A stretch of DNA of 64,000 nt. It comes from Bacteroidaceae bacterium (GTDB lineage Bacteria; Bacteroidota; Bacteroidia; Bacteroidales; Bacteroidaceae). The stretch lies in contig JAFVSR010000014.1 in the NCBI GenBank assembly GCA_017503645.1, forward strand, positions 16,514-80,513. The letters run 5' to 3'. Positions 44,190-54,178 of the stretch are shown piece by piece. How positions within the stretch are numbered: the first letter of the stretch is position 1; each line of letters begins with the position of its first letter. Both the position numbers and the translations under genes were made by a program. Under the pieces are notes generated by a model that worked only from the letters and a program-made list of their open reading frames with translations, had not been told where the DNA came from and searched no databases.

Positions 44190-44816
44190 ATGAATATGAA
44201 AAACACATTCCGTTCCGCAGTGCTCTCGGGCATAGCCGTGGCTATTGCCGGATGGGGTTATCTTGCATTCCCCAACATTATAGGAGCTGTATTGTTCTCA
44301 TTCGGTCTTTTAACCGTGGTAAATTATAAACTGAAGCTATATACCGGCACGGCCGGCTTTGTGCCGTTGCGCTACGAGGATGGGCGCTCGCGCTGGATGC
44401 GCGCCATTGGCGAGTTGCTTTTCATTCTTTTTGCCAACATCATCGGCTGCCTGCTTGTGTCGCTGCTCACACGCCTGTCGCCGATAGAACTGGGCGAGAG
44501 CGCGCAGAGAATTTTAGAATCGCGCCTTGCCATAGGGCCGTTGCGCGCAGGCCTGCTTGCCATAGGGTGCGGCTTCATTATGACAACCGTGGTGACATTT
44601 GCCCGCGAGGGCAAACCGTTGACTCTGCTGTTTGGCGTGCCTCTCTTCATCAATTGCGGGTTCCCCCACTGCCTTGCCGATGCCTTCTACTACCTCACGG
44701 TTCCCACAAACTACACACTGGCACACATTGGCGAGATTGCAGCCCTCTACCCCTGCTTGGTTATTGGCAACTTCATTGGCTGCAACCTATACCGTTTCAT
44801 TGCCCCTAAGGAATAA
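44190..44816 (+). CDS. formate/nitrite transporter family channel
   Basis: A 208-residue membrane protein with about six helices and FNT-like motifs: AGWGYLAFPNIIGAVLFSFGL, LKLYTGTAGF, the central LFANIIGCLLV helix and a C-terminal VIGNFIGCNLYRF helix (GN..G). These pentameric channels move formate, nitrite or similar small anions. It is somewhat shorter than FocA (about 280 aa). An ATG six bases downstream (44196) is an alternative start. No pyruvate formate-lyase gene is nearby; it is probably unrelated to capsule synthesis although only 18 bp from the previous gene. Confidence 0.8.
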   Translation: MNMKNTFRSAVLSGIAVAIAGWGYLAFPNIIGAVLFSFGLLTVVNYKLKLYTGTAGFVPLRYEDGRSRWMRAIGELLFILFANIIGCLLVSLLTRLSPIELGESAQRILESRLAIGPLRAGLLAIGCGFIMTTVVTFAREGKPLTLLFGVPLFINCGFPHCLADAFYYLTVPTNYTLAHIGEIAALYPCLVIGNFIGCNLYRFIAPKE

Positions 44817-44830
44817 ACCAACATTGAACA

Positions 44831-44875
44831 ATAACAAAGCGACAGTTGCACAGGGTGCAACTGTCGCTTTGTTAT
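44831..44875. terminator. bidirectional terminator with 21-bp perfect stem
   Basis: ATAACAAAGCGACAGTTGCAC (44831-44851) pairs perfectly with 44855-44875 around a 3-nt loop. It separates the + strand FNT gene from the convergent - strand ABC-F gene; A runs on one side and T on the other fit bidirectional use. It probably ends the entire capsule transcript. Confidence 0.9.
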
Positions 44876-44892
44876 ATACGGGAACAAGAGCG

Positions 44893-46530
44893 TTATCCCT
44901 TTCTCTCAAGCTCCTGCAACTCCTCCATCTTCTTTGTGGCGAGGAATTCATACACACCGCACAGATGCTCGCGCACGCGGCCGTGACCGAACTCATATAC
45001 CTTGGTGGCAAGGCCGTCGAGGAAATCGCGGTCGTGGCTCACGCATATGAGCGTGCCGTCGAAATCCTGCAATGCCTGTTTAAGGATATCTTTGGTTTTG
45101 AGGTCGAGGTGGTTGGTGGGCTCGTCGAGAATGAGCAGGTTCACCGGCTCCAGCAGCAGTTTCATAAGCGCCAACCGTGTGCGCTCGCCACCCGACAACA
45201 CCTTCACCTTTTTTGCACTTGCCTCGCCTCCAAACATAAATGCGCCCAGCAGGTCGCGTATTTTGTTACGGATATCACCCTTGGCAACGTCGTCAATCGT
45301 TTGGAACACGGTAAGATTCTCATCGAGCAGCGATGCCTGGTTCTGTGCGAAATATCCTATCTGCACATTGTGCCCAAGCTGCAAAGAGCCTTCGTGCTCA
45401 AGTTCCTTCATTATACACTTCACAAGGGTTGACTTTCCCTCACCGTTGCGCCCCACGAAGGCCACCTTGTTGCCGCGCTCTATTGTGAGGTTCACACCGC
45501 CGAATATGCGCTTGTCGCCAAATGCCTTACCCACACCGTCCATTATCACGGGATACTGTCCCGAACGTGGCGATGGCGGGAACTTGAGCCTCAACGCCGA
45601 TGTATCCTCCTCGTCAACCTCTATTATCTCGAGCTTTTCCAGCATCTTCACACGGCTCTGCACCTGCAAGGTCTTTGAGTATGTGCCTTTGAAACGCTCA
45701 ATGAAGTCCTTGGTCTCCTGTATCATCTTCTGCTGCTCCTCCCACTGCTTCATCTGCTGCTGGCGGCGCTCGGCACGCAACACAAGGTATTGGGAATAAT
45801 TTACCTTGTAGTCGTATATGCGCCCCATTGTAACCTCGATGGTGCGGGTGGTGATGTTATCGACAAACTTGCGGTCGTGGCTTATCACAACCACTGCCTT
45901 GCCGTTGTTTATGAGGAAATCCTCCAACCAGCCGATGGATTCGATGTCCAGGTGATTGGTGGGCTCGTCGAGCAGCAGCACATCGGGATTGCGCAAAAGC
46001 ATTTTTGCAAGTTCAATGCGCATACGCCAACCGCCGGAAAACTCACTTGTCTGCCTGCCGAAGTCCTTGCGCTCAAAGCCCAAGCCTAAGAGAGTCTTTT
46101 CCACATCCTCCTCAAAGTGCGTCATATCAATGGCATAGAACTTCTCGCTCTTGGTGGCAACCTCCTCTATGAGAGCCATATATTCGTCGCTCTCGTAGTC
46201 GGTGCGGGTGGCAAGCTGGTTGTTCAGATTCTCAATCTCGGCCTCCATCTCGTACAGGTGGCTGAAGGCCTGCGAAGCCTCCTCGAATACAGTGCGACCA
46301 TCCTCGGTCATAAGATGCTGCGGCAGATAGGCTATAACAGTGTCCTTTGGAGCCGACACCGTGCCGCGCGTGGCGGTGCGCACACCTGCAAGAATCTTAA
46401 GCAGGGTACTCTTGCCCGCACCATTCTTGCCCATAAGGGCTATGCGGTCTTTGTCGTTTATCACAAAAGATACGTCGCTGAAAAGGGTTGTGCCGCCAAA
46501 TTCCACGGCAAGACCATCTACTGAAACCAT
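44893..46530 (-). CDS. ABC-F family ATP-binding protein
   Basis: A 545-residue protein with two ABC cassettes and no membrane segment: first Walker A GKNGAGKST, signature SGGWRMRIELA; a linker rich in K/E/Q (ABC-F P-site tRNA interaction motif region, around 250-300); second Walker A GRNGEGKST and signature LSGGERTRLAL. Such proteins act on the ribosome E site as translation factors or antibiotic-protection proteins. The subgroup looks like the housekeeping YbiT/Uup-type rather than Vga/Msr, by intuition only. Own transcription unit. Confidence 0.93.
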   Translation of the reverse strand: MVSVDGLAVEFGGTTLFSDVSFVINDKDRIALMGKNGAGKSTLLKILAGVRTATRGTVSAPKDTVIAYLPQHLMTEDGRTVFEEASQAFSHLYEMEAEIENLNNQLATRTDYESDEYMALIEEVATKSEKFYAIDMTHFEEDVEKTLLGLGFERKDFGRQTSEFSGGWRMRIELAKMLLRNPDVLLLDEPTNHLDIESIGWLEDFLINNGKAVVVISHDRKFVDNITTRTIEVTMGRIYDYKVNYSQYLVLRAERRQQQMKQWEEQQKMIQETKDFIERFKGTYSKTLQVQSRVKMLEKLEIIEVDEEDTSALRLKFPPSPRSGQYPVIMDGVGKAFGDKRIFGGVNLTIERGNKVAFVGRNGEGKSTLVKCIMKELEHEGSLQLGHNVQIGYFAQNQASLLDENLTVFQTIDDVAKGDIRNKIRDLLGAFMFGGEASAKKVKVLSGGERTRLALMKLLLEPVNLLILDEPTNHLDLKTKDILKQALQDFDGTLICVSHDRDFLDGLATKVYEFGHGRVREHLCGVYEFLATKKMEELQELERKG

Positions 46531-46569
46531 ATTTGCTGAAGAAATAAATGTCTATATGAAAATTCAACG

Positions 46570-46601
46570 CGAAGTTAGCACTTTTTTATGACACAGGCAA
46601 C
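46570..46601 (-). promoter_or_regulatory. candidate promoter of the ABC-F gene
   Basis: On the minus strand, GTTG (46601-46598), a 20-bp spacer and TAACTTCG (46577-46570) approximate the Bacteroides promoter with one mismatch in each box. The same TTCG variant occurs at the capsule promoter (14922-14929). An 8-bp hairpin (46630-46637 with 46657-46664) lies upstream; its role is unclear. The 290-bp gap holds nothing else apparent except the next promoter. Confidence 0.4.
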
Positions 46602-46754
46602 CACCACGCTACACGTGCCGCAAAAAGAGAGGCAGAACATCGACTGCAGGCGAAGATTCTGCCTTGCATTCCGTTAGAATTCCATTTACAAGCCCATTTT
46701 TACAATAAATTCACATTTTTCAACCATAAATAAGAATTGCAATATCCATTTTTA

Positions 46755-46785
46755 TTTGTTATTTACCCCATTTGACTTAAATTTG
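46755..46785 (+). promoter_or_regulatory. promoter of the SusCD-TlpA operon
   Basis: TTTG at 46755-46758, a 19-bp spacer and TAAATTTG at 46778-46785 match the Bacteroides consensus exactly. Transcription would start about 28 nt upstream of ATG 46821. Confidence 0.75.
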
Positions 46786-46820
46786 CTGAAATTATAATAA
46801 CTTCTTAAAAAAGGACTACT

Positions 46821-47789
46821 ATGAAAAGAGGATTAAAACTATTATTTGCCATTCTTCTTGCGACAAATACAGCCTTCGCCCAGGAAAAAGCCACACTGAG
46901 TGCGGAAATATACGGCTACAAGCAAGATATGGTATATTTCGACTGTGTGCAGACACCGCTCGTGAGCTGCGAGTTCTACACCAACCCCGGCGAGATACAC
47001 AGCTACACATTCGACTGCGACGGCCTTGTGTGTATGACGATAAACTCACGCACAAAAGTGCTGCTGCAACCCGGCGACAGCCTGCACGTGAACATCAGTT
47101 ACGACGGACGCAAAATCAAAAGCATTAAGTTCAGCGGAAGCGAAAGAGCCGTGAATAACAACATTATGTTCAACAACATAAATAACATAAAGCGCAATAT
47201 CAACTACAAGAGCCAGCTCCTTACTTGTGCAGCACTCGACATAAAGCCCAAGAACCGCATCGACGACTCGCGCACCCTGCACAGCAAGGTAAAAGAGATG
47301 CTTGCAAACAGCCAGGCCACACCCGAAGCACAGAACTACGCTATGGCCATTGTAGATTCCGATGTATATCTTTCGTTTATGGAATACCCCGTTATGTATG
47401 CAAGCATAAGAGGCACAGCCATAGACAAGCAGGAGATTGGCGACTATGCAAGCATAATGAACGACGCCGAGCTACGCAGCGACGCACAGGCACTCAGCTG
47501 CCCCGAATATGCCAGCCTGCTTATGCGCTACTGCTTCTACAAGAACGAGATGGATGCAGCGCAGAACGGCACCACATACCAAATGCCCACACGTTTCGAG
47601 GATATGTACAAGGAGTTGGCAGCCTTCTACAATGACGAGCAACGCGACTTTGTGCTCTACACCCTGCTGTGCAATTTCATAAGAAACGGACAGGAGATAG
47701 AGAGAGCCGACGCACTCTACAACGACTACGTAAACAAATACAACAAAAACGCAGGCTACAAGAGCATACTTGATGCTCTATTGCAATGA
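46821..47789 (+). CDS. secreted protein of unknown function heading the SusCD operon
   Basis: A 322-residue protein with a cleavable signal peptide (MKRGLKLLFAILLATNTAFAQ). The N-terminal ~90 residues form a beta-rich domain resembling the DUF4369-like domain of the TlpA proteins downstream (ending in LLQPGDSLHVNISYDG, like their FAEPGETYTALL). The rest is helical and Y/N-rich, and no thioredoxin domain is present. It looks like a TlpA-family relative that lost or never had the catalytic half. Transcribed with susC (54-bp gap, no terminator). Function unknown. Confidence 0.75.
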   Translation: MKRGLKLLFAILLATNTAFAQEKATLSAEIYGYKQDMVYFDCVQTPLVSCEFYTNPGEIHSYTFDCDGLVCMTINSRTKVLLQPGDSLHVNISYDGRKIKSIKFSGSERAVNNNIMFNNINNIKRNINYKSQLLTCAALDIKPKNRIDDSRTLHSKVKEMLANSQATPEAQNYAMAIVDSDVYLSFMEYPVMYASIRGTAIDKQEIGDYASIMNDAELRSDAQALSCPEYASLLMRYCFYKNEMDAAQNGTTYQMPTRFEDMYKELAAFYNDEQRDFVLYTLLCNFIRNGQEIERADALYNDYVNKYNKNAGYKSILDALLQ

Positions 47790-47843
47790 TGCCAAACAGA
47801 GTAGCAACGATATAAGATAATCACAACAAAAGATACCACACTT

Positions 47844-50800
47844 ATGAGAAAAGCTAACTATTATATGAAGTTTTTCTGCAAGGCATTCCTCTGTATGTTG
47901 GTAGCTATGTGCATTGCCGCAAACGTACAAGCACAGGATACCGACAAATGGAGAGAGCAACAGATAACCTTGCGAGTAAGCAACCAACCGTTGGGTAAGG
48001 TTTTAGAGATGGCAGCCCAGGCGGCCAATGCCAAAATAACACTGCAGGGAGTAACACTTGTAAACATAAACAAGCCTACCAGCATTGTCGTGAAGGATAA
48101 ACCGCTCGACAAAGTCATAGGCGAGCTCATTGGCGACCAAAATGTAAAAATACGTTTTGAGAACAACCGTGAAATAATTATTGAGCCCTACGAGCAAAAA
48201 GCCAACACAGACAAGGAGTTCAATGTACAGGGAACGGTTATCGACCACGAAACAGGCGAGGAGCTTGTGGGTGCTATGGTTATGGTTACCGACGGCACAG
48301 GCAAGGGCCTTTCAGGTTGTATTACCGACATAAACGGCAAGTTCAACCTACGCATAAGCAAAAAAGAATCGCTGCGCGTAACATTCGTAGGCTACGAACC
48401 CCTGTCGAAGCAGATACTGAAGCCCGAGAGCAATCTCATAGTGGAGCTCAAACCCAGTTTCGAGCTCGACGAGGTGGTGGTAACCGGTATAAGCAAGCGC
48501 AACAAGAACAGCTTCACGGGTAACTTTGTGGAGGTTAAGGGCGCCGAACTTAGAAAGATGAACCCCACAAGCATACTCAAAGGCTTGCAGTTCTTCGACC
48601 CCAGCTTCAAAGTGATAGAGAACAACTCGACAGGTTCCGACCCCAACGCCGAGCCTGAATTCCAGATTCGTGGCGACCAGTCACTTGGCTCAACCTCAAT
48701 GAATAGTATGGATTTGATGCTCGACAACGTGTCGAGCCGCCCCAATACCCCGCTGTTTGTGCTCGACGGTTTCATTGTGCCTATGAGCCGCATACTCGAC
48801 CTCGACCCTGAGCGCGTGGAGACTATTACCATACTGAAGGATGCCGCTGCCACATCGGTATATGGCTCGCGCGCAGCCAATGGCGTGGTGGTGGTTGAAA
48901 CAAAGGTAGCCCCCGATGGTGCCCTCTCTGTATCATATAATGGAACAATGACCGTACAAGCCCCCGACCTCACCGACTATAATATGATGAACGCAAGTGA
49001 GAAACTCGACACCGAGTGGCGCGCCGGTCTATACAATCCCAATGACGCAAATTCAATGAACCTCTACAACAAGTACCTGCGCAACGTGCTTGGTGGGGTG
49101 AACACATATTGGCTGTCGAAACCATTGCGCACAGCCATTCAGCACCGCCACTCGGCAAGCGTGGCCGGTGGTACCGATGTATTCCGCTACAGCCTCGACC
49201 TCAACGCAGCCTTCCAGCCAGGTGTGATGAAAGGCTCTGAGAACGCCACAAAGGGTGTGGATTTCAATATGACCTACCTGAAGGAGAATTTCACAATGCG
49301 TGCCAACATCAGCCTGTCCGAGTCCAATGGCAAGAACTCGCCCTATGGTTCATTCCAGCAATACACAAGGCTAAACCCATATTACATCCCCGAGGATGCC
49401 AACGGCAAAGCTATCAAGGTGCTCGACAACAACACCGTCAGTGGTCGCAGTACCATAATAACCAACCCGCTATACGATGCAACAGTTGGTATAAAAGACG
49501 AAACCAACAGCCTTACAATTGCCACAAACCTAAGCCTCGAATATGCAATAATGAAAAACCTGCGTATCACCGAGCAACTCTCTTACACCCGAGGAATGGC
49601 CGGCACCGACAGGTTCATGCCTGCCGACCACACAAGCTTTGAGCTTGAGGACGACCTCACACGCAAGGGTAGCTACTACAAGAGCACCGGTAATATGGCA
49701 TCGTGGTCGAGCAACCTGGGTATCAACTACAACTTAGTACTCGACAAGCACCTGTTCAGTGTGTTCGGTAACTGGACAATAAACGAGGACCGCAACGACT
49801 ATGTAAACCTGTCGGCCACCGGATACCCCGACCGTCATATGAACGATTTCATCTTTGGTAACAAGATGGAGACGAATATGAGCAACATAGGTACAGAAAA
49901 CATTTCACGCTCCACCGGTCTCATAGGCCAGTTCTCATACAGCTACGACAACCGCTACTCTTTCGATGCAAACATAAGCGGCGAGGCCTCTTCGCGTTAC
50001 GCCAAACACGACCTGGTTCCCTTCTGGTCGGTAGGTGCGCGTTGGAATGCACATAACGAAAAATGGTTGCAAGGCTACGTTTCGAACTTGGTAGTGCGTG
50101 TCAGCCACGGTGTTACAGGCGAGCAGAACTTCAGCCCATCGGATGCCATAGAGTACTACACTTACTCTGACGGTATGAAGCCCTATGAGTCGTTCCCCGT
50201 TCTTGGTGCTCTGCTACAAGGGCTCAATAACCCCGACCTCGGCTGGGCTAAGACCGACAACACCAGCATTGGTATAGACTTTGGCTTCTGGAAGAACCGT
50301 GTAAATATGAGCTTCAACTACTATAACAACATCACAAGAGAGTTGCTCACAAACTACGACCTTGCACCATCTACCGGTTTCCCCACAATGGTAATGAACG
50401 CCGGCGAACTGCAGAATACAGGATTCGATGCTTCGCTCAACATCATTGCCTTCCAGAGCATAAGGAACGAATTCTTCTGGACAGTGAACTTTAACGCCAA
50501 TCACAACAGGAACAAGATACGCAAGCTATCGGACTATCTAAGAAAGATAAACGAAGAGCAACTGAAATCGGCCGGTGCGCCCTTGCCACAGTATCAAGAG
50601 GGGCAATCGACCACCACACTCTACGTTGTACGTTCACTTGGAATAGACCCCGTAACAGGCCAAGAGGTATATCTTAAACGTAACGGTGAGAAAACCTTTG
50701 TTTGGGATGCCAATGACAAAGTGCCTGTGGGCGAAACCACTCCCGATGTAAGCGGTACAATATCGTCAAGCATCAGCTGGAAGGACCTCTCCTGCACGCT

Positions 50801-51206
50801 TGGTTTCACATACAAGTATGGCGGCATTGTTTATAACCAGACTTTGGTTGATAAGATAGAGAATCAAAACGTGGCATATAACCTGGATAGACGCGCAGGA
50901 CAAGGCCGTTGGGAGAAACCCGGCGACGTAACACGTTTTGTGCGCTTCAGCCCCACAGGAGCAAACACACCGGCCAGCACACGTTTCGTTATGGACGACA
51001 ACGAAATAAAACTGGCCACCATAAACGTGGGCTACAGGATGAAAAGCGACAAATTTGATTTCCTGCGTCATATGAACATAGATGTGCTATCACTAAACTT
51101 TACAACCAACGACATTGCACGCATATCGCCAATACGTATGGAGCGCGGTCTCGACTACCCGTTTGCACGCTCATACACATTCTCAATGTCAGTGATATTC
51201 AAATAA
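47844..51206 (+). CDS. SusC/RagA-family TonB-dependent receptor with STN domain
   Basis: A 1120-residue outer-membrane transporter. Order: signal peptide to about residue 32; STN (secretin/TonB N-terminal) domain about 35-115; a carboxypeptidase-regulatory-like domain (GTVIDHETGEELVGAMV); a TonB-box-like ELDEVVVTG; a plug with ILKDAAATSVYGSRAANGVV; and the 22-strand barrel ending SMSVIFK with terminal aromatic residue. The STN domain normally signals to a FecR-like anti-sigma factor, but no FecR or ECF sigma gene is in the window. SusD follows by 28 bp. Substrate not inferable from neighbours. Confidence 0.95.
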   Translation: MRKANYYMKFFCKAFLCMLVAMCIAANVQAQDTDKWREQQITLRVSNQPLGKVLEMAAQAANAKITLQGVTLVNINKPTSIVVKDKPLDKVIGELIGDQNVKIRFENNREIIIEPYEQKANTDKEFNVQGTVIDHETGEELVGAMVMVTDGTGKGLSGCITDINGKFNLRISKKESLRVTFVGYEPLSKQILKPESNLIVELKPSFELDEVVVTGISKRNKNSFTGNFVEVKGAELRKMNPTSILKGLQFFDPSFKVIENNSTGSDPNAEPEFQIRGDQSLGSTSMNSMDLMLDNVSSRPNTPLFVLDGFIVPMSRILDLDPERVETITILKDAAATSVYGSRAANGVVVVETKVAPDGALSVSYNGTMTVQAPDLTDYNMMNASEKLDTEWRAGLYNPNDANSMNLYNKYLRNVLGGVNTYWLSKPLRTAIQHRHSASVAGGTDVFRYSLDLNAAFQPGVMKGSENATKGVDFNMTYLKENFTMRANISLSESNGKNSPYGSFQQYTRLNPYYIPEDANGKAIKVLDNNTVSGRSTIITNPLYDATVGIKDETNSLTIATNLSLEYAIMKNLRITEQLSYTRGMAGTDRFMPADHTSFELEDDLTRKGSYYKSTGNMASWSSNLGINYNLVLDKHLFSVFGNWTINEDRNDYVNLSATGYPDRHMNDFIFGNKMETNMSNIGTENISRSTGLIGQFSYSYDNRYSFDANISGEASSRYAKHDLVPFWSVGARWNAHNEKWLQGYVSNLVVRVSHGVTGEQNFSPSDAIEYYTYSDGMKPYESFPVLGALLQGLNNPDLGWAKTDNTSIGIDFGFWKNRVNMSFNYYNNITRELLTNYDLAPSTGFPTMVMNAGELQNTGFDASLNIIAFQSIRNEFFWTVNFNANHNRNKIRKLSDYLRKINEEQLKSAGAPLPQYQEGQSTTTLYVVRSLGIDPVTGQEVYLKRNGEKTFVWDANDKVPVGETTPDVSGTISSSISWKDLSCTLGFTYKYGGIVYNQTLVDKIENQNVAYNLDRRAGQGRWEKPGDVTRFVRFSPTGANTPASTRFVMDDNEIKLATINVGYRMKSDKFDFLRHMNIDVLSLNFTTNDIARISPIRMERGLDYPFARSYTFSMSVIFK

Positions 51207-51234
51207 CCCGCTCCATTAAAAGATTATTTCAAAT

Positions 51235-52737
51235 ATGAAGAACAGATTATATATAATTATTGCAGCATTGGCAGGTGCATTTACATTAAGCTCCTGCTCC
51301 GACTGGTTGGATGTCAGCCCCAAAACAAATGTTCCTGCCGAGGAACTGTTTGAAACGGAGAACGGATATATGAGCGCACTTGCCGGCATATATATCTCAA
51401 TGACAGGAGAAAACATATATGGCAAGAACCTCACATTCGGTCTTATGGAACAGCTTGCGCAGATGTACGACAAACTGCCCGACGGAACCAACGACAGAGG
51501 AAGCGTTTACATATACAACCAGCAGACCAGTGGCGGTTTCAACACAAAATCGGCGCTCGAGAATATGTGGCAATCGCAGTACAACCTCATTGCCAATACC
51601 AACAACCTGCTTAAATGGCTCGACAAGAATGGCGAGGCCGTGCTTGTAGAAGAGAATATGTACGATATGATACGTGGTGAGGCGCTTGCACTGCGCGCAT
51701 TCCTCCATTTCGACATTTTGCGTGGTTGGGGCCCAATGAACTATGCCGGCAACGCCGACGCCCGCAACACCAAGTGCATCCCCTACCGCACAGTGACCGA
51801 TGCCTCCAAGCAACCCCTGCTGACAGCCGAAGAGATAGTAGGAAAAATAATAAACGACCTACTGCAGGCTAAGAACCACTTAAGTTACGAAGCCACGCTC
51901 AACCTTAGCTCATACGAGAGTATCGGTCGTCGCTACCGCCTAAACTACCACGCTGTAAACGCACTGTTGGCACGCGTATATAACTACGCAGGGGAATACA
52001 GTGACGCACGCACCTGCGCAATAGAGGTTATTGAGAACTGTGGTCTGGAGCTGCAAAGCGGCAACGACAACGATCCCATACTCACGAACGAAGTTATCTT
52101 CGGTATAAATATGTATGAGCTCAAAGACAACCTATCGGACTACTTTGCCGTGGGCGAAAAATTGACGACAAAGTACTATCTCAACATATCTACCCTGAAC
52201 ACCATATTCGAATCGGTAGGTAGCGAAAGTGAAGATATGCGTGCCAAAGGAACCGCGTTCTATCGAAATAACGAACAGCAAAATGCGATATCGCTTAAAT
52301 ACATAGACAACGACAACGAGATTATCCCCCTCATACGCATTCCCGAGATGTACTACATAGCCTGCGAGGCAGCAGAATACAGCGCAGAATCGGCGACATA
52401 CGTAAACCTTGTACGCAACAAGAGAGGTATATCGAAAGCCAAAGATGTTACCTGCGACACACCTGAGCAGCGCACTACAGCCCTCAACAAGGAGTACCGC
52501 AAAGAGTTCTACGGCGAGGGACAATACTTCTGGTTCCTAAAGACACACGGTGTTATAGGAACACTGGCACACTGCCCCGACGTTACATTGGCAGAGGAGA
52601 ACTTCATCTTCCCACTACCCGATGCCGAGCTTGAATATGGCTGGACAGAGGAGAACGACACAGCCGATAATAACGAGGAAAACACAAGAGAAGATGAACA
52701 AACCAGCAACGAAGGAGTAGTTACACCCAGAATATAA
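51235..52737 (+). CDS. SusD/RagB-family lipoprotein
   Basis: A 500-residue surface lipoprotein that caps the SusC barrel and captures ligand. Signal peptide with lipobox LSSCSDWLDVSP (Cys21), then TPR-like helices with the conserved AEELFETENGYMSALAGIY and a FRGEALALRAFLHFDIL-like region (IRGEALALRAFLHFDIL), and a late YRKEFYGEGQYFWFLK block. The C-terminal ~30 residues are acidic and polar (EENDTADNNEENTRED), an unusual tail for SusD. Between SusC and the DUF4843 gene. Confidence 0.94.
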   Translation: MKNRLYIIIAALAGAFTLSSCSDWLDVSPKTNVPAEELFETENGYMSALAGIYISMTGENIYGKNLTFGLMEQLAQMYDKLPDGTNDRGSVYIYNQQTSGGFNTKSALENMWQSQYNLIANTNNLLKWLDKNGEAVLVEENMYDMIRGEALALRAFLHFDILRGWGPMNYAGNADARNTKCIPYRTVTDASKQPLLTAEEIVGKIINDLLQAKNHLSYEATLNLSSYESIGRRYRLNYHAVNALLARVYNYAGEYSDARTCAIEVIENCGLELQSGNDNDPILTNEVIFGINMYELKDNLSDYFAVGEKLTTKYYLNISTLNTIFESVGSESEDMRAKGTAFYRNNEQQNAISLKYIDNDNEIIPLIRIPEMYYIACEAAEYSAESATYVNLVRNKRGISKAKDVTCDTPEQRTTALNKEYRKEFYGEGQYFWFLKTHGVIGTLAHCPDVTLAEENFIFPLPDAELEYGWTEENDTADNNEENTREDEQTSNEGVVTPRI

Positions 52738-52774
52738 AACAGTTCCTATCATTCAAACATTACACACTATAATT

Positions 52775-54124
52775 ATGAAAAATAGAATCAATTATATAGC
52801 CTGGCTGCTCGGCCTCACATTTATATTTGCAGCCTGTGACAAGACCGAGCCCGACTTTTTCGACAAAGATGCCAACGGGGCATATTTCGACTATGGCTAT
52901 GCAGCCGATTTCGACAAGGTGGTCAATTTCAGCGAACACATAGTGGGCACACCCGATGTTATAACAGTGAACCTTAAGGTGAGGTTGCTTGGTTACATTA
53001 TGAACGAGGAGCGCAGCCTTGCAATCAAGACAAAAGAGATTGAGGGATACGAGCCTGCCGATGTGACAATAGAGAAAGTGGTATTTGCCAATAAAGAGTA
53101 TGAAAAGGATGTCGAGGTGAAGGTAAAACGCCCCGCAGCAGAGGATGTAATGTATGGTATATGCATATACCTTGACGGCAGTGGCGACATAGGCACCGGC
53201 ATAGAGGGTAAAAGCGAGATAAACCTCTATGTAACCGAAGCATACGAGAAACCCGGAGTATGGTATAGCCACATAGATACCTATTTAGGCGACTGGAGCA
53301 AGGAGAAACAGATTTTCCTGGCCAACCACACCGGCAACAACCATTTCTACTCGGCCCTCTACGACAACAATCTGGGTATGCACAATTTCGATATGATTAA
53401 AAACCTTAATATAAGCGCGGTAAACGCACTGCTTGCCCAAGAGCCCGCAGAGCCCATCATCGTGGAACTGCCAATCCTCAAGGAGAGCGACTACCCGGCA
53501 TACACCAAGCCCTATTTCTGGGATGAGTACAAAGAGTACCTGGGTGCATTCAGTGCAAGCAAATTCTGTCGCATCACCACAATGTTGGGTGGCTCGAACA
53601 CAAAGGACATTGCAGCCCTCTATGCAAGCGATGCAGCATTGCAGACAATGCAGGAGCAGGCAAGCGAATTGCACAAGAAGGATGTATTCGATATGTTGAA
53701 TGAATACTACAACATAGCACTTATGGGATACCCCATATCGCAATACAAGGATATCTTCTGGGTGGAGATAAAGAACAACGTAACATATACAATGAGGATA
53801 CCATATTGGTGGGAAGACAAAAAAGGCTATGGCACAGGAGCGATTGTCAAGAGATACTTTGGCGAATACAATGCCGACAAATATCAATTTATGCTCAAGA
53901 CAATGCTGAGGGAGGATGGAGCCGAAAACTTCATTGCCGAGTCTATTTTCCCATTCACATACGACAAGGAGAACGACACCTACGCCTGGGACAACTCACC
54001 GTTTGGCACCAAGCAACTCGCAGGCGAGGAGCGCCTCAAGGAGTGTTACCGCATCATAAAGGCCGCCAACGACAAGCGCCCTGCATCGCGTAAATTCGAC
54101 ATACCCGAGGTAGAGATTGACTAA
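52775..54124 (+). CDS. DUF4843 family lipoprotein
   Basis: A 449-residue lipoprotein (lipobox FIFAACDKTEPD, Cys21) with an N-terminal beta-rich domain carrying DANGAYFDYGYAADFDKV and a YVTEAYEKPGVWYSHID section, matching DUF4843 as I recall it. The domain accompanies SusC/SusD pairs that also have PKD-like lipoproteins. Probably a surface-exposed accessory ligand-binding protein; function undetermined. 37 bp after SusD. Confidence 0.82.
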   Translation: MKNRINYIAWLLGLTFIFAACDKTEPDFFDKDANGAYFDYGYAADFDKVVNFSEHIVGTPDVITVNLKVRLLGYIMNEERSLAIKTKEIEGYEPADVTIEKVVFANKEYEKDVEVKVKRPAAEDVMYGICIYLDGSGDIGTGIEGKSEINLYVTEAYEKPGVWYSHIDTYLGDWSKEKQIFLANHTGNNHFYSALYDNNLGMHNFDMIKNLNISAVNALLAQEPAEPIIVELPILKESDYPAYTKPYFWDEYKEYLGAFSASKFCRITTMLGGSNTKDIAALYASDAALQTMQEQASELHKKDVFDMLNEYYNIALMGYPISQYKDIFWVEIKNNVTYTMRIPYWWEDKKGYGTGAIVKRYFGEYNADKYQFMLKTMLREDGAENFIAESIFPFTYDKENDTYAWDNSPFGTKQLAGEERLKECYRIIKAANDKRPASRKFDIPEVEID

Positions 54125-54178
54125 CCTGCCTGTTTCAACAGCAGACAAAATAACAAACAACAACCGAAAGACAATAAT

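Noticed and set aside
44632-45799. Two ~265-residue + strand open frames (44632-45432, 45002-45799)
   Set aside because: They lie antisense to the ABC-F gene and the end of the FNT gene; low-complexity composition indicates shadows.
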